DNA from: Burkholderia cepacia
GTDB taxonomy: Bacteria; Pseudomonadota; Gammaproteobacteria; Burkholderiales; Burkholderiaceae
DNA length: 64,000 nt
Assembly: GCF_029962485.1 (NCBI RefSeq)
Contig: NZ_CP073638.1
Location: forward strand, 1,240,001 to 1,304,000
Reading direction: 5' to 3'
The notes beneath the pieces are model-generated. The model did no database searches, was not told where the DNA came from, and saw only the letters and a list, made by a program, of their open reading frames with translations. A program made the position numbers and the translations under genes. Each line of letters starts with the position of its first letter. The first letter of the stretch is position 1. Of this stretch, positions 16,734 through 24,908 are shown in pieces.

Positions 16734-19700
16734 TCACCACTGGTAGCCGACGCCAACCGACGCACCGAGGTCACCGCGCGACGTGCTGCTCGCGGAGCCC
16801 TTCAGCACCCAGTTGCCGTTGTCGGACACGGTCGACAGGCCAAGCGCGACACCGCTCTCGCCGCGCCACGCGCCGCCGCCGAGCGCGACCATGCTCTTGC
16901 CCGGCAGGTACGCCTGCGGCAAGCCGGCCATCGCCATCGCCGCGGCAACGCCCGCGGTCAGCCGGTGATCCAGGCTCTGCAAGTCGCTGCGCACACCCGC
17001 GATCTGGCTCCCGAGGCCGTGTTCCATCGCGCGCAACTGGTTGACGTTGACCGCATCGGTGCCGGCCGTGCCCGGTGCCACGTTGACAACCTGGCGTTCG
17101 CGGCCCGCCGCGCCCATCGATACCGCGTTGTCGCGGCTGCCGTCGGACCCCGCACCCAGCGCGACCGAATTGCTGCCCGACGCCTTCGCACCATTACCGA
17201 CCGCCGTCGAATTGCTGCCCGTCGCGCTCGCCTGGTTGCCGAGCGCCGTGCTGTTCGCACCCGACGCGACGGCACCCGCGCCGCCGGCAACAGCATTGCT
17301 GCCGCTCGCGGCAGGCGCGACCGGCGTCCGGTCCTGGCTGACCTGGAACATGCCGCCCGAGCCGTTCTTCACGCTGGTCACGTCGCCTTCGACATTCGTC
17401 ATCCGGTCGCCGAGCTTGCGGACGTCATCGCCGACGTTCACGACATCGCCGGCCACCTTCTGCACCTGCTGGTCGGTGTAGTCCTTCGCTTCCTTGACCG
17501 CACCGTCGAGCTGGCGCACGTTCACGGCGTCCGTCGCTTCGCGGCCGTCGGCCACGTTGCTGATCGTGCGCTCGGCGCCCGGCGCACCGACCGACACCGT
17601 GCCGGCCGTACTGTTCTGCGCACCGGAGTATTTGCCGGTGTACTGCTCCGCGCCGCGATCGGCGACCGAGCCCGCGCCCAGTGCGACATCGCCGTCCTTG
17701 TTCGCGACCGCTCCGTTGCCGACCGCGACCGAGTTGACGCCGTTGGCGTTCGCGGCCGGCCCCATCGCCGCGCTGCCCAAGCCGTTCGCCTGCGAGTCGG
17801 GCAGCGGCGCCGTGCCGCCGTTCGCGTGGAAATACTTGATGCCGCCACCGTTCGCGATGTTGTCGACCTGGTCGCCGAGCCGCGTCACGTTCCGGTTCGT
17901 CTCGTACAGTTGCGAACCGTTGACCGCGTCCATGCTGGTCGCCGACAGTTCGCCGGCCGCGACGTTCGTGATCGTCGTCGGCGCGCCGCCCGGGTTCATC
18001 GTCACGTGCGTGTAGTCGATCGTGCCGTCCGGATTCCGGTCGTACTTCACCGCGCCGGCGCTCAGGTCGACGACGCCCGCCTGCAACGACTTCAACTGGC
18101 TGACGTTCACGGCATCGGTGTCGCCGGAGCCGGCCGCAACGTTCGTGATCCGGCGCTCCGCGCCGCTGCTGCCGATGCTCACTTCGCCGGCCGGGCTCGT
18201 GCCGGCCAGCTCGCCCGTGCCCGGGTTGTACGCCGCATTGCCGAGGGTCGTGCCGTCCGCGATCGCATCGGCACCCAGCGCGACACTGCCGGCATGGCTC
18301 GCCGTCGCCTGACGGCCCAGCGCCAGTGCGTCGTCGGCGCTGGCAGTTGCCGCGTAACCGACGGCCGTGCTGCCAGGTGCCTGTGCAAACGCGTCAGTCT
18401 GCGCGAGGCCCGCTTCGTTCGTGCGCGCGTAACGGATGCCCGTTCCGTTCTGGTCCGTGTACGACTGACTCGTATCGCCGGCGACGTGGTTCAGCGTGTC
18501 GCCCAGCTTCGTCACGTTTCCGTTCGTTTCGTTGAGCTGCGAGCCGTTGACGGCGTCGGTGCTGTTCGCCGACACGTCGCCCTGCGCGACATTCGTGATC
18601 TTCGTGCCACCGGTCTTGCCGCCGTCCGTCGAAGCCGGGCCGTCGAGCGTGATCCGCGTCTTCGGATCGCCCGGGTTGCCGTCGTACTTCACCGCGCGGT
18701 CGCTTACATTGCCGACGCTCGTTTCCACCGACTTCAGCTGGCTCACGTTCACGGCGTCCGTATCGGCCGAACCGGCCGCGACGTTCGTGATCCGGCGCTC
18801 CGCGCCGCCGCGGCCGATGCTCACTTCGCCAACCGGGTTCGTCCCCGCGAGAGGGCCGGTGCCCGGGTTGTATGCCGCGTTTCCGAGCGTGCTGCCGTTC
18901 GCGATCGAATGTGCGCCCAGTGCGACACTGCCGGCATGCGAGGCCGTCGCCTGGCGGCCCAGCGCCAGTGCGTCGTCGGCGCTGGCGGTTGCCGCGTAAC
19001 CGACGGCCGTACTGCCGGGCGCCTGTGCGAACGCATCCGTCTGCGCGAGGCCCGCTTCGTTCGTGCGCGCGTAACGGATGCCCGTTCCGTTCTGGTCGGT
19101 GTACGACTGGCTCGTATCGCCGGCGATGTGGGTCAGCGTGTCGCCCAGCTTCGTCACGTTCTGATTCGTGTCGTAGAGCTGCGAACCGTTCACCGCATCC
19201 GTGCTCGTCGCCGACACGTCGCCAGCCGCCACGTTCGTGACCTTCGTCGGCGTGCCGCCCGGGTTCATCGTCACGCTGTTGTAGTTGATCGAACCATCGG
19301 GGTTCGTGTCGTACTTCACCGCCTGGTCGCTCGCCTGCCGAATCTTCTGATTCGTGTCGTTCAGTTGCGCGCCATTCACCGCATCGGTGCTGGTCGATGA
19401 CACGTCGCCAGGTGCAACGTTCGTGATCTTCTGGCCGGCCATGTTCAGCCCCGCCCCCGACAACACCGGGCCGCCGTTGTCGATTCCCACGCTCGTGAAC
19501 GTCGGCGTGTCGCTCGTCGCGATCGAAATCGTCGAACCGTTTTGCGTCAGCGCGATGTTCTTGCCTCCGTCGACCGTCATCGTCGCGCCCGGCTTGATCG
19601 CCGCCACCGACGTGCCGCTCGCGTTGCCGCTCGTCGTCACGTTCCAGCCTTCGTTCAGTGCGTTGATCGCGTCGCTGATCGTCGTCTGCTGGCCGCCCGC

Positions 19701-22016
19701 GATGTTGTACGTCGGGCCCGCCACCTTGCCCGTCGCCGGGTCGTACGACGCGCCTCCACCGATTGCCGATGCCGTGCTGCCGCCGAGGTTGTTGACGGTC
19801 TGGTTCGTCTGGTTCAGTTGCGCGCCATTCACCGCATCGGTGCTGGTCGATGACACGTCGCCGGGTGCGACGTTCGTGATCTTCTGCCCGGCCATGTTCA
19901 GCCCCGCCCCCGACAACACCGGGCCGCCGTTGTCGATCCCCACGCTCGTGAACGTCGGCGTGTCGCTCGTCGCGATCGAAATCGTCGAACCGTTTTGCGT
20001 CAGCGCGATGTTCTTGCCGCCGTCGACCGTCATCGTCGCGCCCGGCTTGATCGCGGCTACCGACGTGCCGCTCGCGTTGCCGCTCGTCGTCACGTTCCAG
20101 CCTTCGTTCAGCGCGTTGATCGCATCGCTGATCGTCGTCTGCTGGCCACCCGCGATGTTGTACGTCGGCCCCGTCACCTTGCCCGTCGCCGGATCGTACG
20201 ATGCACCGCCACCGATTGCCGATGCCGTGCTGCCGCCCAGGTTGTTGACGGTCTGGTTCGTCTGGTTCAACTGCGCGCCGTTGACGGCATCCGTGCTCGT
20301 CGCCGACACGTCGCCCGCCGCCACGTTCGTGACCTTCGTCGGCGTGCCGCCCGGGTTCATCGTCACGCTGTTGTAGTTGATCGAACCGTCGGGGTTCGTG
20401 TCGTACTTCACCGCCTGGTCGCTCGCCTGCCGAATCTTCTGATTCGTGTCGTTCAGTTGCGCGCCGTTCACCGCATCGGTGCTGGTCGACGACACGTCAC
20501 CGGCCGCGACGTTCGTGATCTTCTGACCGGCCATGTTCAGCCCTGATCCCGACAACACCGGGCCACCGTTGTCGATCCCGACGCTCGTGAACGTCGGCGT
20601 GTCACTCGTCGCGATCGAAATCGTCGAACCGTTCTGCGTCAGCGCGATGTTCTTGCCGCCGTCGACCGTCATCGTCGCGCCCGGCTTGATCGCCGCCAAC
20701 GACGTGCCGCTCGCGTTGCCGCTCGTCGTCACGTTCCAGCCTTCGTTCAGCGCGTTGATCGCGTCGCTGATCGTCGTCTGCTGGCTGCCCGCGATGTTGT
20801 ACGTCGGACCCGTCACCTTGCCCGTCGCCGGGTCGTACGACGCGCCGCCACCGATTGCCGATGCCGTGCTGCCGCCCAGGCTGTTGACGGTCTGGTTCGT
20901 CTGGTTCAGCTGCGCACCGTTCACTGCATCGGTGCTGGTCGACGACACATCGCCCGCCGCCACGTTGCCGAGCTTCGACGTCGCGCCGCCCGGGTTCAGC
21001 GTCACGCTGCCGTAGTTGACCGACCCGTCCGGGTTCGTGTCGTATTTGACCGCACGGTCCGACACCGCGGTCAACTGGTTCACGTTGACCGCATCGGTCG
21101 CGGCCGTACCACCGGCGACGTTCTTGATCTGGCGTTCGCTACCCGCGCTGCCGATCGACACGGCGCCGGTCGACGCAATCGCATCGCCGCTGAACTTTGC
21201 GGGACCTGCCGCATTCGCCGCGCCGACGCTGTTCGAGCCGAGCGCTACGCTGTCATCGACGCTCGTCACGGCCCCCGCACCGAGCGACACCGAGCTCGTC
21301 CCGCTCGCTCGCGTTTGGGTGGCCGGGTTGTAGTTCGCGCCATTCGACACGCCGTCGTTGCCGGCCGCACGCGAATCCGATGCGCCGATCGCGATCGACC
21401 GGTAGCCGTCCGCCAGCGCCGAGTGCCCCATCGCGATACCGCTCTCGCCCTTCGCATACGCGACATTGCCGAGCGCCATCGAATAATCGCCGGTTGCCGC
21501 CGATTGTCGGCCGATCGCGATACTCGTGTTGCCGCCCGACAGCGCAACCGGCCCGATCGCCACGCCCGAGTTGCCCTGTACCGCTGCCGCGCCGACTCCC
21601 AGCGCCACGCCACCCTGCGCGGCACTCGCGCGATCGCCGAGCGCCACGCCGGCCGACTGCGCGGACGCATTGTTGCCGACCGCCGTCGAACAGCCGTTGG
21701 TCAGCATGTACGTGGCGCCGCCCGACGACGTGTTGCCCGGATTTTTCCGGTCGACGAAACTCTGGCCGCAACTCGGGTCGACCGACGCCGTCTTGCCCGA
21801 CGATGCGTTGTTGGCCCCGCCCGATACGACGGTCTGCGCAAACGCACCCGGCGTCATCGCCGCGAAACCGGTCGCGGCCACGCCCAGCGCGAGCAACCCG
21901 CGCGATACCTGCCGACGCGCGCTGCGCGCCGGCTTGCCGCACGCGGCGGCGTTCTCGTGAACCGCGATCCACGCGCGGACCGATTCATTCCAGATCGTTT
22001 TGTATATCTTGTTCAT
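16734..22016 (-). CDS. YadA-type trimeric autotransporter adhesin
   Basis: A 1760-residue type Vc autotransporter. Residues 1-24 (MNKIYKTIWNESVRAWIAVH) are the extended signal peptide region (ESPR) that slows inner-membrane export, followed by a hydrophobic segment cleaved after AFA near residue 60. The passenger has a head of Hep/Hag-type SVALGxxA repeats (residues ~110-250), then stalk domains with FxG/neck motifs (DAVNGAQLN, ATDAVNVNQL) in many copies. The C-terminal ~70 residues (LPGKSMVALGGGAWRGESG to a final Trp) are the YadA anchor that forms a 12-strand trimeric pore. Large exact-period repeats fill the middle. It should mediate adhesion or serum resistance at the cell surface. A BamE-like gene follows it and a LysR gene is divergent. 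Confidence 0.97.
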   Translation of the reverse strand: MNKIYKTIWNESVRAWIAVHENAAACGKPARSARRQVSRGLLALGVAATGFAAMTPGAFAQTVVSGGANNASSGKTASVDPSCGQSFVDRKNPGNTSSGGATYMLTNGCSTAVGNNASAQSAGVALGDRASAAQGGVALGVGAAAVQGNSGVAIGPVALSGGNTSIAIGRQSAATGDYSMALGNVAYAKGESGIAMGHSALADGYRSIAIGASDSRAAGNDGVSNGANYNPATQTRASGTSSVSLGAGAVTSVDDSVALGSNSVGAANAAGPAKFSGDAIASTGAVSIGSAGSERQIKNVAGGTAATDAVNVNQLTAVSDRAVKYDTNPDGSVNYGSVTLNPGGATSKLGNVAAGDVSSTSTDAVNGAQLNQTNQTVNSLGGSTASAIGGGASYDPATGKVTGPTYNIAGSQQTTISDAINALNEGWNVTTSGNASGTSLAAIKPGATMTVDGGKNIALTQNGSTISIATSDTPTFTSVGIDNGGPVLSGSGLNMAGQKITNVAAGDVSSTSTDAVNGAQLNDTNQKIRQASDQAVKYDTNPDGSINYNSVTMNPGGTPTKVTNVAAGDVSATSTDAVNGAQLNQTNQTVNNLGGSTASAIGGGASYDPATGKVTGPTYNIAGGQQTTISDAINALNEGWNVTTSGNASGTSVAAIKPGATMTVDGGKNIALTQNGSTISIATSDTPTFTSVGIDNGGPVLSGAGLNMAGQKITNVAPGDVSSTSTDAVNGAQLNQTNQTVNNLGGSTASAIGGGASYDPATGKVAGPTYNIAGGQQTTISDAINALNEGWNVTTSGNASGTSVAAIKPGATMTVDGGKNIALTQNGSTISIATSDTPTFTSVGIDNGGPVLSGAGLNMAGQKITNVAPGDVSSTSTDAVNGAQLNDTNQKIRQASDQAVKYDTNPDGSINYNSVTMNPGGTPTKVTNVAAGDVSATSTDAVNGSQLYDTNQNVTKLGDTLTHIAGDTSQSYTDQNGTGIRYARTNEAGLAQTDAFAQAPGSTAVGYAATASADDALALGRQATASHAGSVALGAHSIANGSTLGNAAYNPGTGPLAGTNPVGEVSIGRGGAERRITNVAAGSADTDAVNVSQLKSVETSVGNVSDRAVKYDGNPGDPKTRITLDGPASTDGGKTGGTKITNVAQGDVSANSTDAVNGSQLNETNGNVTKLGDTLNHVAGDTSQSYTDQNGTGIRYARTNEAGLAQTDAFAQAPGSTAVGYAATASADDALALGRQATASHAGSVALGADAIADGTTLGNAAYNPGTGELAGTSPAGEVSIGSSGAERRITNVAAGSGDTDAVNVSQLKSLQAGVVDLSAGAVKYDRNPDGTIDYTHVTMNPGGAPTTITNVAAGELSATSMDAVNGSQLYETNRNVTRLGDQVDNIANGGGIKYFHANGGTAPLPDSQANGLGSAAMGPAANANGVNSVAVGNGAVANKDGDVALGAGSVADRGAEQYTGKYSGAQNSTAGTVSVGAPGAERTISNVADGREATDAVNVRQLDGAVKEAKDYTDQQVQKVAGDVVNVGDDVRKLGDRMTNVEGDVTSVKNGSGGMFQVSQDRTPVAPAASGSNAVAGGAGAVASGANSTALGNQASATGSNSTAVGNGAKASGSNSVALGAGSDGSRDNAVSMGAAGRERQVVNVAPGTAGTDAVNVNQLRAMEHGLGSQIAGVRSDLQSLDHRLTAGVAAAMAMAGLPQAYLPGKSMVALGGGAWRGESGVALGLSTVSDNGNWVLKGSASSTSRGDLGASVGVGYQW
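17870..19155 (-). repeat. Second repeat family in the adhesin, ~642-bp period
   Basis: GCCCAGCTTCGTCACGTT recurs at 18501 and 19143, 642 bases (214 residues) apart. The translated units share DTSQSYTDQNGTGIRYARTN, QAPGSTAVGYAATASADDAL and the AERRITNVAAGS segment almost unchanged. The boundary on the low-coordinate side is approximate because the second copy becomes divergent there. Confidence 0.75.
19176..20906 (-). repeat. Internal repeat array of the adhesin: 186 + 453 + 453 + 186 + 453 bp
   Basis: The phrase encoding the neck motif (on the plus strand CAGTTGCGCGCC and close variants) recurs at 19362, 19815 and 20268, exactly 453 bases apart, and again at 20454 and 20907, also 453 apart. 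The 186-base block 20268-20453 is a near copy of 19176-19361. Each 453-base unit encodes 151 residues containing GWNVTTSGNASG and TSDTPTFTSVGIDNGG. The three copies differ by only a few residues, which suggests recent duplication or gene conversion. Confidence 0.85.
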
Positions 22017-22526
22017 AGCGGTTTTATAGGTTCCGACGCAACCGATCAGTAGTGCAGATCAACCTGTTGTTGCTGACGCGAAAAGCAGGAAGCCGGGAGA
22101 AACCGAAGCAGACTGACGGACCGGGCGTTCGACGCGATGTCACTGGAACAGGTGACAACGCCGGACGATCCGGTCAGGAGAAGTGAGATCGATGGGGACG
22201 CAACGGGCCATGCCGTGCATCAACCAGGAGCTGTCGAAACGGACAGATCGCGGCGAAGGTTACGGCGCGTCAGGGTTTGGCGGTAGGTTGTCGACCCGAT
22301 ATCCAATATCGGCTCGATGCACATCCCTCGCGGAATGGCGCTTTAGTACCATCTTTCGATTGAAAAACGGATCGACATGCGAAATATTTTCCGGCTGGTT
22401 GTGAATACGTTGTATTTACCGGAAGATTCTTCGCATGCGGCGCGCATTACACGCCATCCGGGAATGAATCATGGAATTTCGGTGTGGATTATAAGCCGAT
22501 TCTAATCAGACAAGAGGCGCGATTTC
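22017..22526. other. Divergent intergenic region between adhesin and LysR gene
   Basis: This 510-base stretch has no supportable gene; a 73-codon frame at 22183-22404 has no ribosome site and no family resemblance. From about 22320 the composition becomes AT-rich, as expected of promoters, and it holds the dyad listed separately. It should contain the adhesin promoter on one strand and the LysR promoter on the other. Confidence 0.6.
22376..22437. promoter_or_regulatory. Long imperfect dyad upstream of LysR gene
   Basis: Left arm 22376-22394 (CATGCGAAATATTTTCCGG) and right arm 22419-22437 are inverted copies matching at 16 of 19 positions, around a 24-base loop. The arms end 90 bases before the LysR start codon. 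It could be an operator for two dimers or an RNA hairpin in a leader. It is too AT-rich to be an ordinary terminator and has no T-run. Confidence 0.5.
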
Positions 22527-23435
22527 ATGGATTTGTTGGCGACGATGCGGATCTACGTCAGGGTCGTAGAGCGCGGGACGATGTCCGGCGCGGCCCGGGA
22601 TCTCGACATGGGCCAGCCGGCCGTCAGCGAGCGCATCGACAAGCTCGAGAAATTTCTCGGCACCCGGCTGTTGATGCGCAGTGCGCGCACGCTCAACTGC
22701 ACGGAAGAAGGCCGTATCTTCTACGCGCGCAGCAAGGAGTTGCTCGAAGCGGCGGAAGACACGATTGCCGCGGTATCGAAAACGGAAAACACGCTCGTCG
22801 GCACGATCCGGCTCGCGGCGCCGCAATGCTTCGGCGAGGTCGTGATGCCGCACGCGCTGATGCAGATCCGCACGGCCTACCCGCGACTGCACATCGACCT
22901 GGTGCTGAACGACAACATCGTCGATCCGGTCACGGAAGGCGTCGACATTTCGATGCGTCTCGGCCAGCTCGGCGACGGCGGGTTCGTCGCGCATCCGATC
23001 GGCGAAGTCGGCCGCGTGCTCGTGGCCGCGCCGTCGTATCTCGACCGGTTTGGCCCGATCGAAACGAAGGCCGACCTCGCGAGCCATCCGTTCATCCGCG
23101 TGAAAGGCATCTTCGCGAACGAGCAGCTGCCGCTGCTGGATGAAGACAAGAGCGTCGAATACGCGCGGATCCAGACGGTGATGACGACGAGCCACTGGCG
23201 CCCGATGTACGACACGATCGTGGCCGGCGGCGGCATCGGCGTGGTCCAGTTGCCGGCCTGCATCACCGCATTCCAGCAGGGGAAGCTCGTCGAGATCCTG
23301 CCGCGCCATACGATCCCCGACTACGCGCTCAATGCGCTCGTGCAGGCGCAACGGCCGCTGCCGCCACGCGTGCGCGCGGTCGTCGACCTGCTGAAGAAGG
23401 AGGTCCCGCTGCTGCTGACGAAGCGTCGCCGGTAG
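22527..23435 (+). CDS. LysR-family transcriptional regulator
   Basis: A 302-residue regulator that starts MDLLATMRIYVRVVERGTMS, the form typical of the CrgA/AaeR-like LysR subgroup. The helix-turn-helix is at residues ~18-45 (AARDLDMGQPAVSERIDKLE) and the effector domain starts TIRLAAPQCFGEVV near residue 93. It is divergent from the adhesin gene across the AT-rich 510-base region and convergent with potE, so the adhesin operon is the most likely target. Confidence 0.93.
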   Translation: MDLLATMRIYVRVVERGTMSGAARDLDMGQPAVSERIDKLEKFLGTRLLMRSARTLNCTEEGRIFYARSKELLEAAEDTIAAVSKTENTLVGTIRLAAPQCFGEVVMPHALMQIRTAYPRLHIDLVLNDNIVDPVTEGVDISMRLGQLGDGGFVAHPIGEVGRVLVAAPSYLDRFGPIETKADLASHPFIRVKGIFANEQLPLLDEDKSVEYARIQTVMTTSHWRPMYDTIVAGGGIGVVQLPACITAFQQGKLVEILPRHTIPDYALNALVQAQRPLPPRVRAVVDLLKKEVPLLLTKRRR

Positions 23436-23461
23436 CCGTCACCGGCCACCGGCGGAGGCCG

Positions 23462-24847
23462 TCACGCCTGCAGCGACTTGCCCGGCTCCTTCACGTGCGC
23501 GTCGACTTCCATCTGGTAGAAGCGTGCGCTGACGAAGCCGAACAGCGTCCAGCCCAGGAACACGCACAGGCCGCCGAGCATCAGCGCCTGCTCGCCCGAG
23601 CTGAACAGCGCATAGAAGCTGTACGCGGTGGCGACCATCGCGATCACGTTCGTCAGCAGCGCCTTGGCCGGCGGCACCTTCGCGACCTTCTGGATCGTGA
23701 TCAGCGCGGCCATCGACATCACGTAGGGCACGAGGTTCGTGACGACCGCCAGATCGACGATCTTCTGGAACTGGCTGCTCAATTCCGGGCTGATCGTCAT
23801 CAGCGCCAGCGCGACCTGCGCGACGAGCAGGATCACCATGCCGACGATCGGCGTGCCGGTGCGCGTCGCTTTCGCGAACACCGGCAGGAAGTAGCCGACA
23901 TCCGCCGAGCTCTTGAAGACCTGCGCGACCGTGAACTGCCAGCCGAGCAGCGAGCCAATGCACGCGATCACCATCAGCGCGGTGACGATCGTGCCGACGG
24001 TCGGCGTGAACATCGTCGCGAATGCGATGCCGAACGGCGCGTTCGACTTCGCGAGGATCGCGTTGGGCACGATGCCCGCGATCACGTTGGTCGACACGAT
24101 GTAGAAGATCGCCGACGCGATCGTGCCGCCAAGCACGGCGATCGGCACGTTGCGCTCGGGGTTCTCGACGGCATCCGAGTTCGCGCATGCCGACTCGAGG
24201 CCGAGGAACGCCCACAGCGTCACCGCGATCGAGCTGCCGACGGCCGGCCCGAACGGCATGTTGTTCGGGTTCCATGCCGCACCCCAGGTCGCGCCGCTGA
24301 ACCAGAACCAGCCGATCAGCGACACGACGACGACCGGGACGATCACGCCCCATACGGTCACCGCGCCGATCCGGCCGGTGATGCGCGAGCCGCCGAAGTT
24401 CGCGACCGTCGTGAGCACGAGCAGGAAGATCGTCCACATCCCCGTCTGCAGCGGCGACAGCGTCGCGTCGAACAGCACGGTGCCGTAGCCGACCGCCGTG
24501 ACGCCAATTGCGACGTTGGCGATCACGAGCGACAGCCCGTACGTATAGTTCGCCATGTAGTTGCCGGCCTTGCCGAACGCGTATTCCGCGTAGCCGCCCA
24601 TCCCGCCCGGCTTGCGGCTCAGCATCCCGCAGCGCGCGAACGCGTAGGCCAGCGCGAGCGAGCCGCCGGCCGTGACGATCCACGACAGCAGCGAGATCGT
24701 GCCGACCTGCGCGAGCTTCGACGGCAGCAGGATGATGCCTGAGCCCATCATGTTGACCGCCGTGAGGATGGTCAGCTGCCAGACATTCATCCGGTTCTTC
24801 GACGCGGCCGCCGGGGCCGCGTCGGTCATGCGCGCTGCGTTTTCCAT
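23462..24847 (-). CDS. potE: Putrescine/ornithine antiporter PotE
   Basis: A 461-residue, ~12-segment APC-superfamily transporter. It keeps the PotE pattern throughout: QLTILTAVNMMGSGIILLP in TM1 (the unwound GSGI that binds substrate), KPGGMGGYAEYAFGK, LWAFLGLESACANSDAVENP, IVSTNVIAGIVPNAIL and SLLGWQFTVAQVFKSS. These match E. coli PotE far better than AdiC or CadB. PotE exchanges external ornithine for internal putrescine, and so removes a proton equivalent when paired with ornithine decarboxylase. Here it lies 61 bases downstream of an AdiA-type decarboxylase gene, not behind speF, which is divergent. Confidence 0.93.
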   Translation of the reverse strand: MENAARMTDAAPAAASKNRMNVWQLTILTAVNMMGSGIILLPSKLAQVGTISLLSWIVTAGGSLALAYAFARCGMLSRKPGGMGGYAEYAFGKAGNYMANYTYGLSLVIANVAIGVTAVGYGTVLFDATLSPLQTGMWTIFLLVLTTVANFGGSRITGRIGAVTVWGVIVPVVVVSLIGWFWFSGATWGAAWNPNNMPFGPAVGSSIAVTLWAFLGLESACANSDAVENPERNVPIAVLGGTIASAIFYIVSTNVIAGIVPNAILAKSNAPFGIAFATMFTPTVGTIVTALMVIACIGSLLGWQFTVAQVFKSSADVGYFLPVFAKATRTGTPIVGMVILLVAQVALALMTISPELSSQFQKIVDLAVVTNLVPYVMSMAALITIQKVAKVPPAKALLTNVIAMVATAYSFYALFSSGEQALMLGGLCVFLGWTLFGFVSARFYQMEVDAHVKEPGKSLQA

Positions 24848-24908
24848 GATGTCGATCCTTCGATGTGAGGCCGCGCGCGGCCGGTCGCTCGTTCGTCCGT
24901 TCAGGCGC

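Noticed and set aside
16728..19400. 890-codon open frame opposite the adhesin gene
   Set aside because: A mirror of the repeat-rich adhesin; its sequence repeats simply track the coding strand periodicity.
22183..22404. 73-codon frame between adhesin and LysR genes
   Set aside because: No ribosome site, no recognisable features, and it overlaps the region where promoters should be.
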